Positions 1 through 13,800 of a stretch of DNA of 64,000 nt are shown here, one piece after another. Origin of the DNA: Tetmemena sp. SeJ-2015 (Eukaryota; Ciliophora; Spirotrichea; Sporadotrichida; Oxytrichidae); NCBI GenBank assembly GCA_027382625.1, contig JAJKFJ010020966.1, positions 94,114-158,113 of the forward strand. Direction: 5' to 3'. The notes below the pieces were generated by a model. The model saw only the letters and a list, made by a program, of their open reading frames with translations. It was not told the origin of the DNA and ran no database searches. Made by a program: the position numbers and the translations under genes. The first letter of the stretch is position 1. Each line of letters begins with the position of its first letter.

Positions 1-114
1 AAGCCCTTTGAGGTAGGTCACAAGTGGATTTTGAACCTTCTCCTCCGCACTGGCCAAGAGGTACATCGGAACGACTATTACTTCTGTGAGATAAAACCGA
101 TGGGGTTTTGGAAA
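1..114 (+). CDS. possible 3' end of an unidentified gene (partial)
   Basis: The first 114 bases are clearly more GC-rich than what follows and read openly in frame 1 to a TGA at 112–114, ending in the residues KPMGFWK. The compact coding-like block followed by AT-rich DNA resembles the MDS pattern elsewhere in the window. I do not recognise the protein. The opposite strand is also open across the same bases, so strand and reality are both uncertain. The 5' part would lie outside the window. Confidence 0.3.
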
Positions 115-1143
115 TGACTCCCAAAAGGAGGGAAAATTTAGTTAATAGAGGAAATATGCATTTCCATTAACCATAATAATAAAAATATTAATTAATCTTT
201 TAGTTTTTAAATTCGAAAATAAATTCAGCCTATAATTTAACTCTGCTAGCAACTGTGACTGCCTCGAAATGAGAGGTATGACCGCTATCTACAGAATATA
301 CGACGGAAACTTAAATTAAAAATAAACAAAGCTGAATTAAAAATATTAAAGCAGAGGCATATAAATTTAACAATTAAGGATTATATAGAGTTATTAACAG
401 CAAGTTAACTTTTTATATCTATTAAAGGCAAAATTAAATAGAAAATTACATATTTAATTGTGCAGCTTAGTTTATATTTATCATCTTTAATTATTAATTT
501 AATATAAAAAGTTGGAAATTAGACCTAGCAAAAAAATCAACTTTAAATAAAAATATTATTTATAAATAGGACTAAAAATAAATATGTTCTCCAATTAATA
601 TGAGAATGTGATTACTAAGTTCAAAATTTCTAATGAAAAAATTTAAGAAAAAGAAAATATAGGAAGATGGGAAAATAGTACAACACATTGGTTCCTGGCT
701 CATCGTGAATTGCTGATCAAAATTCTACTAGGCTAAGTTCACCTTTCTATATTTTTCAATCATCTGTTTAGCAAAAAAGTAAATACTACAAAAATAGAGT
801 TCTCAATTTTTCAAGTACTAAAAGTTAGTTATAAAAATTATTTAAAGACCAACCAATAAATATTTTGATCTTAGAAAGTTTCAAAAAAGAATTAAGTAGC
901 TTAATTATATTGAGGTTTCTATTCAAAATTTTCATTTTGAAAGTATATTGAATTTTAAAGATTTCAAAACAAGAAGGTAAAACTGAGAAGAATTTCGAAC
1001 AGTTAAACTAAAAATTTCTAATTCAATTTTATTCACATTAATTTTATTAAAACCTTTGATAAATATTAAAATTAAAAATTTATTTTTTTAAAATGATTTT
1101 TTTTTCTAAAAAAAAATTAAAAAAAGAATTAATAAAGATTTAA
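115..1143. other. AT-rich spacer, no gene seen
   Basis: AT-rich DNA with no convincing open frame under the TAA/TAG=Gln code. A small GC-richer patch lies near 240–305 but gives no recognisable protein. Confidence 0.6.
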
Positions 1144-1895
1144 TCATAAATTTCTCTTCTTTAGCTTAATCTTACTAAACTTTGATGTTTTAAGAGTGTT
1201 GGATCTTCTTATTTAATCAAATTATGCAGTGGATTTTTGAGTCTTGAAGCCAGGGAATGCTTCTTCTTCCTCTGCAGCCTGGTCAGTCATGAACTCCAAT
1301 GCATGTGCGCTTGAATTATCTTATGGATTGACGTTCCTTAGCTTTTTGTGGATCATTGTGACTATCTTTTGTCTATGCATTCTGTTTCTGAGTTTTGCGA
1401 TTGCTTATTGATTGAGTTTGATATTCTTATCTTCATAGAGTTCCAAAATTTTATTAGTGAGTGTGAAGTACTCCTCTAGATATAGTTTATGAATAATTGC
1501 CTCTGTAAATTGCTGTTGAATAAGTTCCTTCTCTCTTTTTTAGAGTACCTGAGATTTCCTCAGTTCAAGTGGTTGGTTAGAAGTTGCAAAGAGCATGTAA
1601 GTTTTTGGGAAATGCTTGAGGATCTTGGCTTTGGAGCTTCTGAGAACCAAGAAAGCCCAATAGAGGAGATATAAGATATTCACTATGATTATTAAGTACA
1701 TTAGGAGTTATCTTTCAGGATCATTTAAAGCTACACTGGTTATAGCCTTATCTGGGTTAGCCTCCATCCAAATCTCAGGTTGATTCGACTAAATATAGAG
1801 AGCAAAGTAAAGTGTAAGCACTTAGGTCAAAAGCGAGAACAGTTCCAAGTTGTTAAAGTCTTTTTAAGAGTAGGGCTGAAGATGGTTATTCACAA
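1144..1895 (-). other. last MDS of the giant gene: membrane helices, charged tail and stop
   Basis: Reads NNLELFSLLTQVLTLYFALY and ERQLLMYLIIIVNILYLLYW (two helices), then a long Lys/Glu/Gln-rich tail ending KIKLKKRNL and TGA at 1146–1144. At least eight in-frame TAA/TAG codons lie here, a strong internal test of the Gln code. Confidence 0.85.
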
Positions 1896-4800
1896 ATACA
1901 AACCTATAAAAAAATTATTACTTCAAAATCTTTTTTAAAAAAACGATTTCAAAATAGCTAAATTATATGAAATAATCATTTACTTACCCCATGTAGCATG
2001 CAATAATGATCATAGATTATATCACATTTCCCCACTGATAAGTTATTGCAATCACAATTATACGAATAATTAATTCAAATTGAGAAGATGATATTCCTAA
2101 AACCCTCAAAATAGAACTTGAAAAATATACTTATTGCTAAGAGTACTATCATTCCTTCCTGATTTTTTGACTGTTTTTAAAAGAATTCAATAATAAACTT
2201 AAATTAGAACTTACTATTTACATTTAATAAATTTTGCTTATATAAGACCTAATTTTCTGACTGCTGTGACTATCTCCCAATAGTAAAATTTCTTGGTATA
2301 TCCGATAAATAGGAGTCCGTATTTTATTGCATATGATTGTTTTTGAAGCTGTCCTTTTATTTTCCTGAGTATTATTATACGTTCGGCCCCGATTTTTCAC
2401 TACTGGCTAAGAAGCCAGCTTGCCCAGTAAGTAGCCACTTCTTTTCGTCTTTTACTGAACTTTAGCGTTTACTAGTCGCAGTTGTATTCGACTTGATATT
2501 GAAGGAGAACGTTCCCTATAATTGTGGATTTAATAAAGAAAATTTCCTTTTTTGTTGACATTTTTGTAGCAATACTCGGCCGACAAGGAGCGCTTACAGT
2601 ACCAAGTTTTAACCCAGATGGCAAGTACTTCGTCCTCGTTCGTCCAGGCTTTACAGAAGGAAACTCAAAAAATTTTAAAATCGGGGCTGAACGTATTATA
2701 TCATGGCTAAGAGAGGCAGTCCAAAGCCCCATATTAGCAAATTAGGAAATCCAAAATAGTAAAGGATAAAAATGTGTTCTTGACTTCCTCTAGTTGTTTC
2801 TAGGTCTACGAAAACTCTATCTTGGCTCTCTAAAGTTTTAAACTTGACTATTTAGAAAACATTATTGATGGACGAGGGATAAACTATGAATAAGCTTGTA
2901 ATCAAACTGCATATTAAGATTGACTTCGAATATAATCCATAATTTAGAATTCAAATTTGCATAATCATAGAATTAAAAAAAATTAAAGGGAATTTAACTT
3001 AAAGAGTCGAAATCTTTTTAATAAGCCACTTAATTAGATAGATTAACTTAGATTATTCATGAAACTAAATCTATCCTTATATTTTTCTTATTGAAATTTA
3101 GAATGAGCCTTAATATTTAAAAGATATTTTAAAGAGGTTTATTTGAAACTTGCTTCTCCCGCAAGCTTAAATAATTGCTTAAATTTTAAATAATTTGAGT
3201 TAATTAGTTGTGTATCTGGGTCTGTATAGGAGATACAAGAAGAAGCATAAGAATATAGCAAGCAGAGGCTAAAAAAGGAGAATGGCGGTTTTAAAAGTGT
3301 ATTCTCTGGTGATGTATCCCAGCAAGGGCTCATTTGCATCATATGAAAGCAGACAATCAAATTTAACGAACAGAGAGCTCACACTTGACATGTAAATAAA
3401 CTGCTCGCCCATTATTTACAATTCATAGTCTTTGAAGTCTAGGGACCAGGTCACCATTGAAAGTTGCAAATGATTCACTAGTATCCATCCATAAAAAATA
3501 AAATTCAATTTATTTATAATCATTTCAAGATCTCAAAATAAACAATATGTTTTTCATTTATTTCTCTAAAGCACACTGCTTCATTTATATTAAGATTTAT
3601 TAAACTAAATGGTTTAATTAAAAAAAAAATATTATGATAGGAAAATCAAAGTTTAATTAAGTTTGCTGATAGCTTGAAGTATATACCTCCAAATGATAAC
3701 TTGGTTTTTCCACTTTAATAATTTCGTTTATAACATATTCTTAAAAAAAAATTAAATAAATATATTTAATCACAAATTTAAGGAGTTGTTCGTTCATAAA
3801 AGCAAGATCTTAATAAAAATGAGATAATCCGAATCTTCTGGTATTAAAATTTTTAAGATGTAATAAATATGAGCTTTAATAAATGAGCTTAGCTAAAATT
3901 GCTATGAGAAAAATCAAGCCTAGGAAAGAGGCAGCTAGTTTAATATAAGAAGTAGATGAAGAGTCGCATCTCTCGCATTGATGTCCATATGTTCTGTAAT
4001 ATCCTTCTTTACAGCTTGAACAAAGAATACCCTCATAACCCTCTCTACACTAGCCTGTTTAAATATATTATGGTTCTTGATATCCCAAACAAGCATCTTA
4101 GTAAAGACATTTCACAAATAAGTTAGAGGTATTTCTAGGTCTCCAAAATCCTGCTTTTGGACCCATTGCTTCTCCTCCTAAGCAAATAGCCTCGTCAGGG
4201 CATTATGAGCAACTTTTAGGTTCAGTCATTTTAAAAAGAGAGTAAGAAGGAGCATTGCAGAATATACATTTTCCAGAAGGAGTGTACTACTCACCTAGAT
4301 AACATTCTCTCAGCTCTAATATAATAAAAAATAATTTTTTTCTTTAATCTAGTTATATAAAGTGTATTATTGCTCTGCTTTATTTCCCATTTAAAAAAAA
4401 TAATTAGACAGAATACTATAGCTGTAAATTATATAAATTAAACTACATAATATATTAAACTAAATCTAATATTGTCGCAACCAGTCGTAAAAGTAACATG
4501 CATAATTTTTTTATTAAACTTATACTCAAATTAATTTTTGAATAGAATTCTTTAATCGAGATCTGAGACATTAAGCTATCTCATTTATTCGATACTACTC
4601 TATTTTGACAAATCTATTGAGGTTGAAGTAATTTATATGCTATGATTTTAACCTGGCCTGCCGTAAAAAGAAATACCCTCAACTGTAAATATCCCTCTCT
4701 CACTCTTAAAACTGCTTTAGCCCTCCAAAATAGGTGGCTATAATATTTCATTTTAGTCTAATGCGAAGGTAGAATCCACCAGTACTTAAATCACTGAAGT

Positions 4801-7800
4801 GCTATCTGATTCAACAATCTGCCCATAGATGTCTACTAGAGCTATCTTGAATTTCTAAATTTCTGATCCACTTCTTTTTAAAAATGCATGGCTAAAATTG
4901 ATTCTCTCTTTAAAGAATATGTTTTGAATTTTAATATATTTAACTTCTAAAATCTTAAAACATAACCTGGCTTTCTTCGTGAATAATTTAGTACTCATCA
5001 GAGATAAGATTTCTCACTTAGTCTTCTTTGGACTATAACAGTCTTTGTTCTTCAGAGTTTATTTCTATAAACTTTAAATTTTGTGGGTAGCTTGCAAAAT
5101 TTTGTCCATAAATAGATGCAGTATTGCTCAAATTCAAAAACATATACATCTCCTCTTACTTAAAAAATTTAACTATGATTTAAAAAATACTCTGTAACTT
5201 TTAGTCCTTTATAGTGGGCTCATAGATCATTATAATACATTTGGTAGTTAGATTAATTGAAATAATTTAGCAATATTATTTTAGAAAGAGTAATTGAGAA
5301 CTTCTTATTCCGATAAACTACTCAAGTAATTAGTCGATTAGTTTTATTCGTACAGAGGTTCATAGTAGTCCCAATAAATAGAACCTCCTGCTACTTCTGC
5401 AAAATTATTTTAAAACCTGCTAAACCTAAAATTCATCAATTTATTCTTTAAATTATTTTTTCTCTCAGTTTTTTGCATTAAAAATGTTAATGGCTTTGCT
5501 AATTCTCAATCTTTTACAAATATTTTTATCTTTACTCATGATTTAAAATTGAGTTATGTTACATGCTTATTGAAAACAAAACTTTTATAATTTTTGCATT
5601 AGTTTATCATCTGAAATGATGACTTGAGTATTTGTGGATGTGCCATACGAAGTAAAATAAATGGCTCCTCCTTTACCATAATCATGAATACTGTAATTGC
5701 TTATAGCAGTATTTGATTCAAATGTTGTGTTTTAGAGTTAAAATGTCAAAGAGTTTTCAAAGTATACTGCTCCACCCTAAGAAGCCGAGCAATTTTTAAA
5801 AGTAGAGTTAGAAATTGTATGATTAAAAATGCCTTATGAGGCTAAGCTCCCTTCAAACCTATTTTTCAAATAGATTGAGGACTCCTATACGTATATTTAA
5901 TTCTAATTTAAGAATTGTTATTGTATATGGCTCCTCCTTTTAAAGCAGCAAAATTATCGAAGCTGCAATTTTAAATTTGAATGGCTTTACAGTTTCGAAG
6001 ATGCAGAGCTGCTCCATAAACTCCCTCAAGATACTGCTATTGTGCGCTCATGGCTACGTTATTCAGAGTTAGATTCGCATCTTAGACATGAATTAACTAT
6101 CCACTCAAAGAATTATTGAAGATTGTATCACTTATATTCATTAAATAATTTATGAGCAATATAATTGATTTGACGAAATAATTTTCCTTTAACTAATTAT
6201 CTCATTAAATCTATTAGCATTATCTTTTGAAATGATTGCTTCAAACTTAATCTCAAAGGAAATCATCTCGAAATATTGAATAAATTTTATTTTGCTTAGA
6301 ATTAATATCTGATGACTAATTAGATTAATTTATTATCTAAAATTTTGGTGTGTGATTGAACTACTCTCTTGTATTTGTGATGTACAATTCACCACCTAGG
6401 CTACCTGATGAGCCATTATAGCTGAGAATTTAATTAAAAATGAAGATTGGTTTAGTAATAAATAAAGGGTTACTACATTAAGGTATTTATATCTGCAGAT
6501 TCACTCCGATTTGCAGCTTATACGATAACCAATAAAAATAATATGTGTTCGCCTTTCCGCGATGAGATAAGCTTCTCTCACTCATCTCATCTTCGGATTC
6601 GTCTTATTTTAATTTTATGTTCATTATATGAAGAGCACTCCCACTTAAAAGTTGAAAGGATAAAAATATCATAAAAATTTCTGCAGAATATAATGGTTAA
6701 TTATAATTAGAGAGAGCTTTAAGTCTACTCCATTGTTTAATTTGAATATAATTAAAACCATATTTTTTTTATCCAAAAATTCTTGGTATAATGAAATTAG
6801 AGTAAGTAAGTGAGATGTAGTTAGTTTCTGTGGCATAGATAGACCCTCCATATTCGGTGGCTGTGTTATTAATGAATGTAATGGTATTGAGAGTTGCCTG
6901 AGTTTTACCACCTATTAGCATAGCTGCTCCTCTTGTTGCAATTCCATTTTAGAACGTGATATTCATAAATTATACATCTCCCTAGTATACTATATGTATA
7001 TATCCTCCTTTTATTTAAGGCAAAGAAGATTTTTACTACAGAGCTATCTAAGTTGAATTAAATGTGCAGTTTGTGAATTGTAAACAAAATAACAGATATA
7101 AAAAATACTTTTTAATTTAAATTCTATATAAGTCTATTTATTGCAATGAAAGAAAGGATAAACTTAATTAGGTATTTATATTCAGACCGAAGAGTAAGCT
7201 TAAATATTTTTTACAAATGTAAAAAGTTTTAATTTTAGAATTAATTTTAATTAGCGAATAAAGAGAGAATTAATGACATGCAAAATTATTTTTCTCTATT
7301 TTTCTAATTTTTTATTTTTTATTAAGCTATAAAAATTATCAATTAGCATTTGAATTGCTCCCCTTATTAAAAATTATACCGATCTCTCAAATGTCACATA
7401 AATTTGATATAAATTTAATTTAAATAATCATGACTAAATATTTTTTTTAGATTAAAAGTTTAACCTGGAGATGACTCCATAAATTACATTGGAAGATCCT
7501 TAAGCAAAGTTATCTATAAATGTTTCATTTAAATCTACAAATTTTTGAAAAATAACTAACTTTATGTGTTCATTTTACCAATTATAATGAATAATTAGCA
7601 TTGATAAATAATCAATCTGGTAATCTTATAAGTTCAGCTCCTATTTCTTTTAAATATAAGTTTTTCCCTAAAAGATGGACGAAGGAGGAATATCATCTAT
7701 TATGTCATCCAAAATAGCTCGTACTGTAAGAGTTTCTTTTAGAAAAAATATTGCTAAATTTTCACTTAAAAACATCTGAATTAGATTAGTTATTATTTAA

Positions 7801-10800
7801 ACAATTATAGGATCATCCTCGTTTCTTTTGAAGCATCTACAATTCACTCTGTACTCTAAACGAAAAGGTTGTGTAAGTGCAAATATTTACAGCTTTTTAT
7901 TTTATAAGCTGATTTTATAGCTAGCAATGGATAATTAGTTCTGTCATGATATTTTCTATAGCTGTCTCTTCTAGATATTTTATTCGATATGTATTATTTT
8001 TTTATTACGAGAAATGAGAATTTGAATTTTCTAAATCACATTATAAAAACTGCATATACTAAAGAATATCGTTTGAGTTACTAATAGTATAGGATCGACG
8101 TGTATTAGGAGTCAGGTTAAAATTAATGAAATTCAAATCCTTGAGTTGACGACAAGAGTGCTCCATGTTTGAATTTAGAAGATTTTTTTGGAAATAGGAG
8201 TGAGTAATATTTTTATGATGTGATGATGGAAATTTAATAAATGGAGTTGAAGTTAAAGCCTCCATGTTTAAGTAATAATTTGATTTGTGAATAATTAATT
8301 ATTTAAAAGGTGATAAATTTGGTGGCTGGGGTTCAAATTAAATTTGGTTGAATGGGTCTGCTACACTATGGCTACTCCTCCTACACCTGGAACCATTCAG
8401 GCAAATATTTTAGAGATAAGCGACCTTGTATTAAAGTTATTCTAATTCCGCAATTTAAATCGATCTTACTCTATAAGATAATAAAGATAATTAGAATACA
8501 CTCTCTTAATTTAATTTATTAACTTAAATTTGCCTAAAGTTAGAACTGTTGCAATTATCTTAAAGTTTTTAAACATTTTCTAAATCAAAATTATACGAGG
8601 TTTATATTCCAAGAGGTAAGATTTCCATTTAAAGCACATAAATTTTAAATATAAATGATCAATTTAAATTTTAATATTTTAATCTTTGCTTTCAAAGATT
8701 TAAAATATTACCTTTCAAATTTTATAGACTAGATTTTATATTCAAAGTTAGTATAGTGCTTTGAGATTTCAATGACAAATATATAATTTTTAATCTTTAA
8801 AAATTAAATATGAATTTAAAAAGTTTTTAATAAAATAATTATAAGTGCAATAGAGGTATCATCTTGAAATTATTTCTCATAAAGTTTGAATGAATAGGGA
8901 ACTGTGGATATTTGCAAAGTTTTTTTTAGAAGATTTAATCAATTAAAGCAAATAAATATTCACAAGATAAATGGCAAAGCCCACCCATCAAGAAGGGGAA
9001 ACTTAATAAATAAGGCAGATACATAAATAAAATAAGAATAGAGATTAGCAATTGACAATACAAAAATTGAGCAGAATTAGAAATGGTAGTGATATTAAGA
9101 GCACATAAAATAAGTTGGATGCCATTTTTTACTTTAATTAAATAACAGCTTCCAAGAATAAGCAAAAACAAGATATTGAGAATTACTATAATAAAAAAAA
9201 AAATAATTACTATTTAGAGCCGAACTATTTTTTAAAAAAATCTTTATAAAATTACATTCTTTCTAATGAGATTCGAGAATGCGGAAATTATAAATTGAAT
9301 AGAGAGTATGTTTCAAAAGAGAATTTAAAAATTTATCAGTTAAAATAAAAGTACTTAAAATTTTAAGTAATTTAGATTGAAGGACTCATATATTTTTACA
9401 AAATCACATTTGATGAATTTTTTTATCACTACTTTTTAATAGCCTGCATTAAAATTAAGATTTTCAATGGTTTATTTTATAAAATAAAAAGAAAATGATT
9501 CTATATTATTTTAGTTCTGGGGAAAATGACAATTTAGTTTTTTTAACATTTAAAGAATATTTTTTAATTGGGGGATTAATTGATATAGAAGAAAGCAAAT
9601 TTTTTTAGAAATAATTTTAAAAATAGGTAATGCTCTTCTTTTTTATAATTGATTTTATTTTTTAAATTTTAATTATATTTGTATAATTCAAGAATAAAAC
9701 TTTTATAAATAATTCCCAAAATTTAAAGGTTTAGAAAAGGTTGAAAAAATTTTTTCTTATTTTTTAAAATTTGAAAATAAAAAAATTTTGTTTTTTTTAA
9801 GATAAATGAAAATTTGGTTCTTTCTTTTGTTTTTTATTTTTAAGAAAAAAAAATCCTACTCAAAAATCAAAAATTTAAAAAATTTTTTAAGAGTAAGAAT
9901 ATAAATAATTTAGAGAAATTCAATGTAATTATTAAACACATGAGTGACTGTTATTATTTTTGCTCTTAATATCTCTATGAATTATGTTATTGTCATTTCT
10001 TTTTTTTAATTTAAAAAATTTTATTAAAATTTATTTTTAAATTTTTTAAATTTTTTAAAAAAATATATCTATATGGGTATTAATGAAAAACCCATTCAAA
10101 AGTGAGTAGTTTGTACTGTTGAATTTGGTTGAAAATAAAATTTATTGAAGAAAAAAAACTAAAAAAGGTTTGATTTGCTTTTAAATGGTGGTGGTAGTCA
10201 TCAGAGGGGAAACCAAAATTTTATATTAAAAAATTTAAATGTTTGGTCCTATTAATTTTTAATTTCTTTCAAACAATCCTAAAACCCTTAAAATCCTTTT
10301 AGAGAGAAAAAAATTTTAAGAAAAATTTAAAACCCAATTTTTTTAAAAATATTAAAAATAAAATAAAAAAATTTTTTAATTTAAAATTTAAAATTTTTGC
10401 AAAATTTTTTTCTTTTTTAAAAGGTTTTAAAAAAAATTAGAATTTTTTTTAAAATTTAAATTTTTTTAAATAAAAAAAAATTTACAAAAAAAATTAAAAA
10501 TTTTAAAAAATTTTTAGGTTTTTATTTTAGAGAAAAATCTAACTTAATTTTATTGATGAAAAATCAATAAAACATCCTAAATATCTAAAATAGTTTGCTC
10601 GTCATAGTAATAACTGTTCTATCTATTAATGATAGTTTTATTTGCTTTCATTAAATATGCTTGGGTTAATGTAAAATTATCTTTATTAGATATTTCCCTT
10701 AACTCTTTCTCTCTCTCTCTCACTTAAAATATTTATAATTAAAATAATAAATACTAGAGGTGGAGTTAAAAATCTGGAGGCAGCTTGGCGGGCTCCAATA

Positions 10801-13800
10801 ACAAATAGAACAGATCCCTCTTAAGCTGAGTTGTTTATGAAAGAGTTGTTCTAAATGTAAAATGAACAATTTGAAGATGAAAACACTACTCCTCCTTTGT
10901 CAGAAGCGGAATTAACAAAAATAAATTTAAAGAACTTTTTATTAATAGTTAGTAAATTTAATTTATCATTTTAAAATGATAAATAAAGAACTTAAAAAAT
11001 TATTTTAATGGTTAAAAATTTGTAGAATTATCTTAAGAATATGTATTCAGTGAAAGTATTAAATTTAAAGTAACATATAATGACGAGATAAAATGAAATG
11101 ATTGAATGTACTTATGTTCCTGTGAAAATTATATTTTGAATAAAGTATTAAAGTTAAAAATAGAATTTCCATAGTAATAAGAATGAAGCATGTCAAACAG
11201 ACTATCTTAATTCAAAAATGCAACTCCTCCTGAGATTGCTGAATTTAAATACAATGATTTATAAACATTTATATAAAAGTTCAATGATTAATATTTTTTA
11301 AAAATAACACATATTAATATTTTAGAATTATTCTAGAAGAGAGAATACTTAGTTTGCAAGTAGCCATTGGTTATTAAAAATATTCCTCCATTACCTCCAG
11401 TATTAATCTTCTATAAATGAAAGAAAGGGAAGTCAAAATTTCAAGTTTTTACACCAAATGAATATTAATTTTGGAAACAAATTTGTGATAGAATTATTTA
11501 GTAGAATCTCTCTCATGAATGACATCTCTTAATTAATTTAATAGATATCATAAGTAAAGAGAAACTTTCTAATAAGAGAGAGTATGAGCATTTTAATAGT
11601 GAAATACTTTATATTTAAAAGTCTTTTAAAGACTTATACACTACTAAATTAATCTTAAAAATCCTTTAAAGGTCAACTAATATATAATGTATAAAAATAA
11701 ATTAAGTAATATAAAACAATTGCTTCCTATGATCTTAACCATAGTATAATTGTGTACTTTATCATATACATATATAAGCAATTATTAAAACTTTCTTAGT
11801 GCAGTTTTTTTTTATAAAAGAATGTAAAGTAAGAAGACTATGTATGATATTCCCCGAAGAGTCTCCAACTATTTTTTTTTGTTTTTTTATTAGATTTTTA
11901 CTGAAATTTAATAATTATCAAAATTTAAATATATTTCTACTCTATTATTGATATTTTTTTAAAAAAAAATTATTCATTTTTCTTAATTAAATTTATTTCA
12001 TTTTTACAAAAATTGTTTAATTTAACAAGGGTGATCTCTGAATTGTTTTTAAAGCTATATTTTAAAGAAAGAGTTGAATATTTTATTTATATTTCACCTT
12101 TATAAAAATTAATTGTAGCTTTTAAATTTTAGAAAATAATTTATTTTATCTCAATTTACTATAATTTCATTTTTTAAAACAAAATTCTTCTCATATTTAA
12201 TTCTACAGGTTTTAAAATTGTTTAAGAAAAACTGAAGAAAAAGAAAATAAAGAGACATCATAATTCATCATCAGAAGGCAGAAGAAGTAATTCAAATATA
12301 TTAAATAATCTGAAATTTAATTTAAAAATTCATAGAATAATAATACAATTTTCGAACTAGTACTAATAAGTGCTGGTTTTAAAATTGATTATTATTTATA
12401 TTCCCTAAATTTTACTTTACTTTCTTTACTTTAAATTTTAAAATTATTGGTATACTTGAGTTTTTATATTACATTAAAATCATAAATTTATATTTAATTA
12501 ATGCTAATTATTGTAAAAGCTGCTATAGATTTAACCTTCTAAAATAATAAATACATTTTATTTTTATTATATAAATATAAATTATTAATTTCCTTTAATC
12601 GGCTTTTAAGTCTACTTTAATAGAATTATAAGGAAAATTTAATTTACATTTAATTTAATGTTTGAATCTTTCTCTGAGAATATAAAAAGTGAGTAAGTGA
12701 TGTATGATGATAAGTTAAACAATTATGATGGAAAATAAAAATGTATTTTTAAGTAATGAAATGACCATAAGAATATTTAAATAGTTAAATTAATTTCTTA
12801 CTCTACCATCCAATTTAATAGATATTTATATCTATTTGAAATTTAAAAAAAAATTATTTAAGAATCATTTATTACTCTGAAATACCTAATTCCTTGATTT
12901 AAGAAAAAGGATTTTGAAATAAAGAAAGAATATCAAATTATTTTTGAGTATTTAATAAAAAAATGAACCTTTGTAAGTAAAACTTATCAAGATTTTATCT
13001 CACAGAAATAAATTCACAAAAACCCCCCTGAAATATTTTTTTAAAAAATCAGAAGCCTTATGGATGAAAGATATAATCATAAATTAAATATATATTTTGT
13101 GAAGAATTCCTAAAAATAAGAATGTTAAAAATTGTCTTAAATAATATTTGAGGGATTAAATTGTCTCTATAAAATTTGCATTTGATACCTCTATAAGACT
13201 ATTCCCAGACAAAGCATTACAATTTTACAGAGTAAAATTAAAAGAAAAGTTTATTATAATTTAAATTATTTTTAATAAGGTTATTAAAAATTAGTTTTTA
13301 AAATCTGCTGATGAATTATAAAATTTATCATTAAATTTTTGTAAAGTAAAATTCCATAAAACCATTTATATACCATTTCCATATACCAGATTCGGTACAT
13401 ACTGATCTTTACAGTCCTAAATATTTTTTATTGAAATAATCTTATTGAAATGTAACTTCATATTTTGGAATTTAAATTTTTCTTCTTAGTTATTTATAAA
13501 CAAATGGTGTCTAAAGTAACACTATTTTTTACATTATCAAAAAAATTATGCAATAACAAATAATTGAGTGAAAGCGTAATTAGTTTAAGTTTTTATAAAT
13601 TTCAACAAATTTAAATAAGCTATCCTTATTATTAAAGGAATAAGCTCCCTAGTTAGATATAAATAATATAGCATCTATATCTCTAGTTTAAAGGCAAAAT
13701 TAAGTCGACTCTATGACTTTCTAGAAATTAAAATAAAGATTGGTAAGAGTAAAATTCAATTTATTTTTTCTTTAGGGATGCTCTGAAGAGAATTTTAATT

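Noticed and set aside
9171..9201. A CRISPR-like array among the AT-rich repeats of the giant gene region
   Set aside because: Repeats are not evenly spaced or identical; the recurring similarity comes from the protein's beta-helix motifs.
10700..10725. TC-rich simple repeat (CTCTCTCTCTCTC)
   Set aside because: Short microsatellite-like tract with no evident role.
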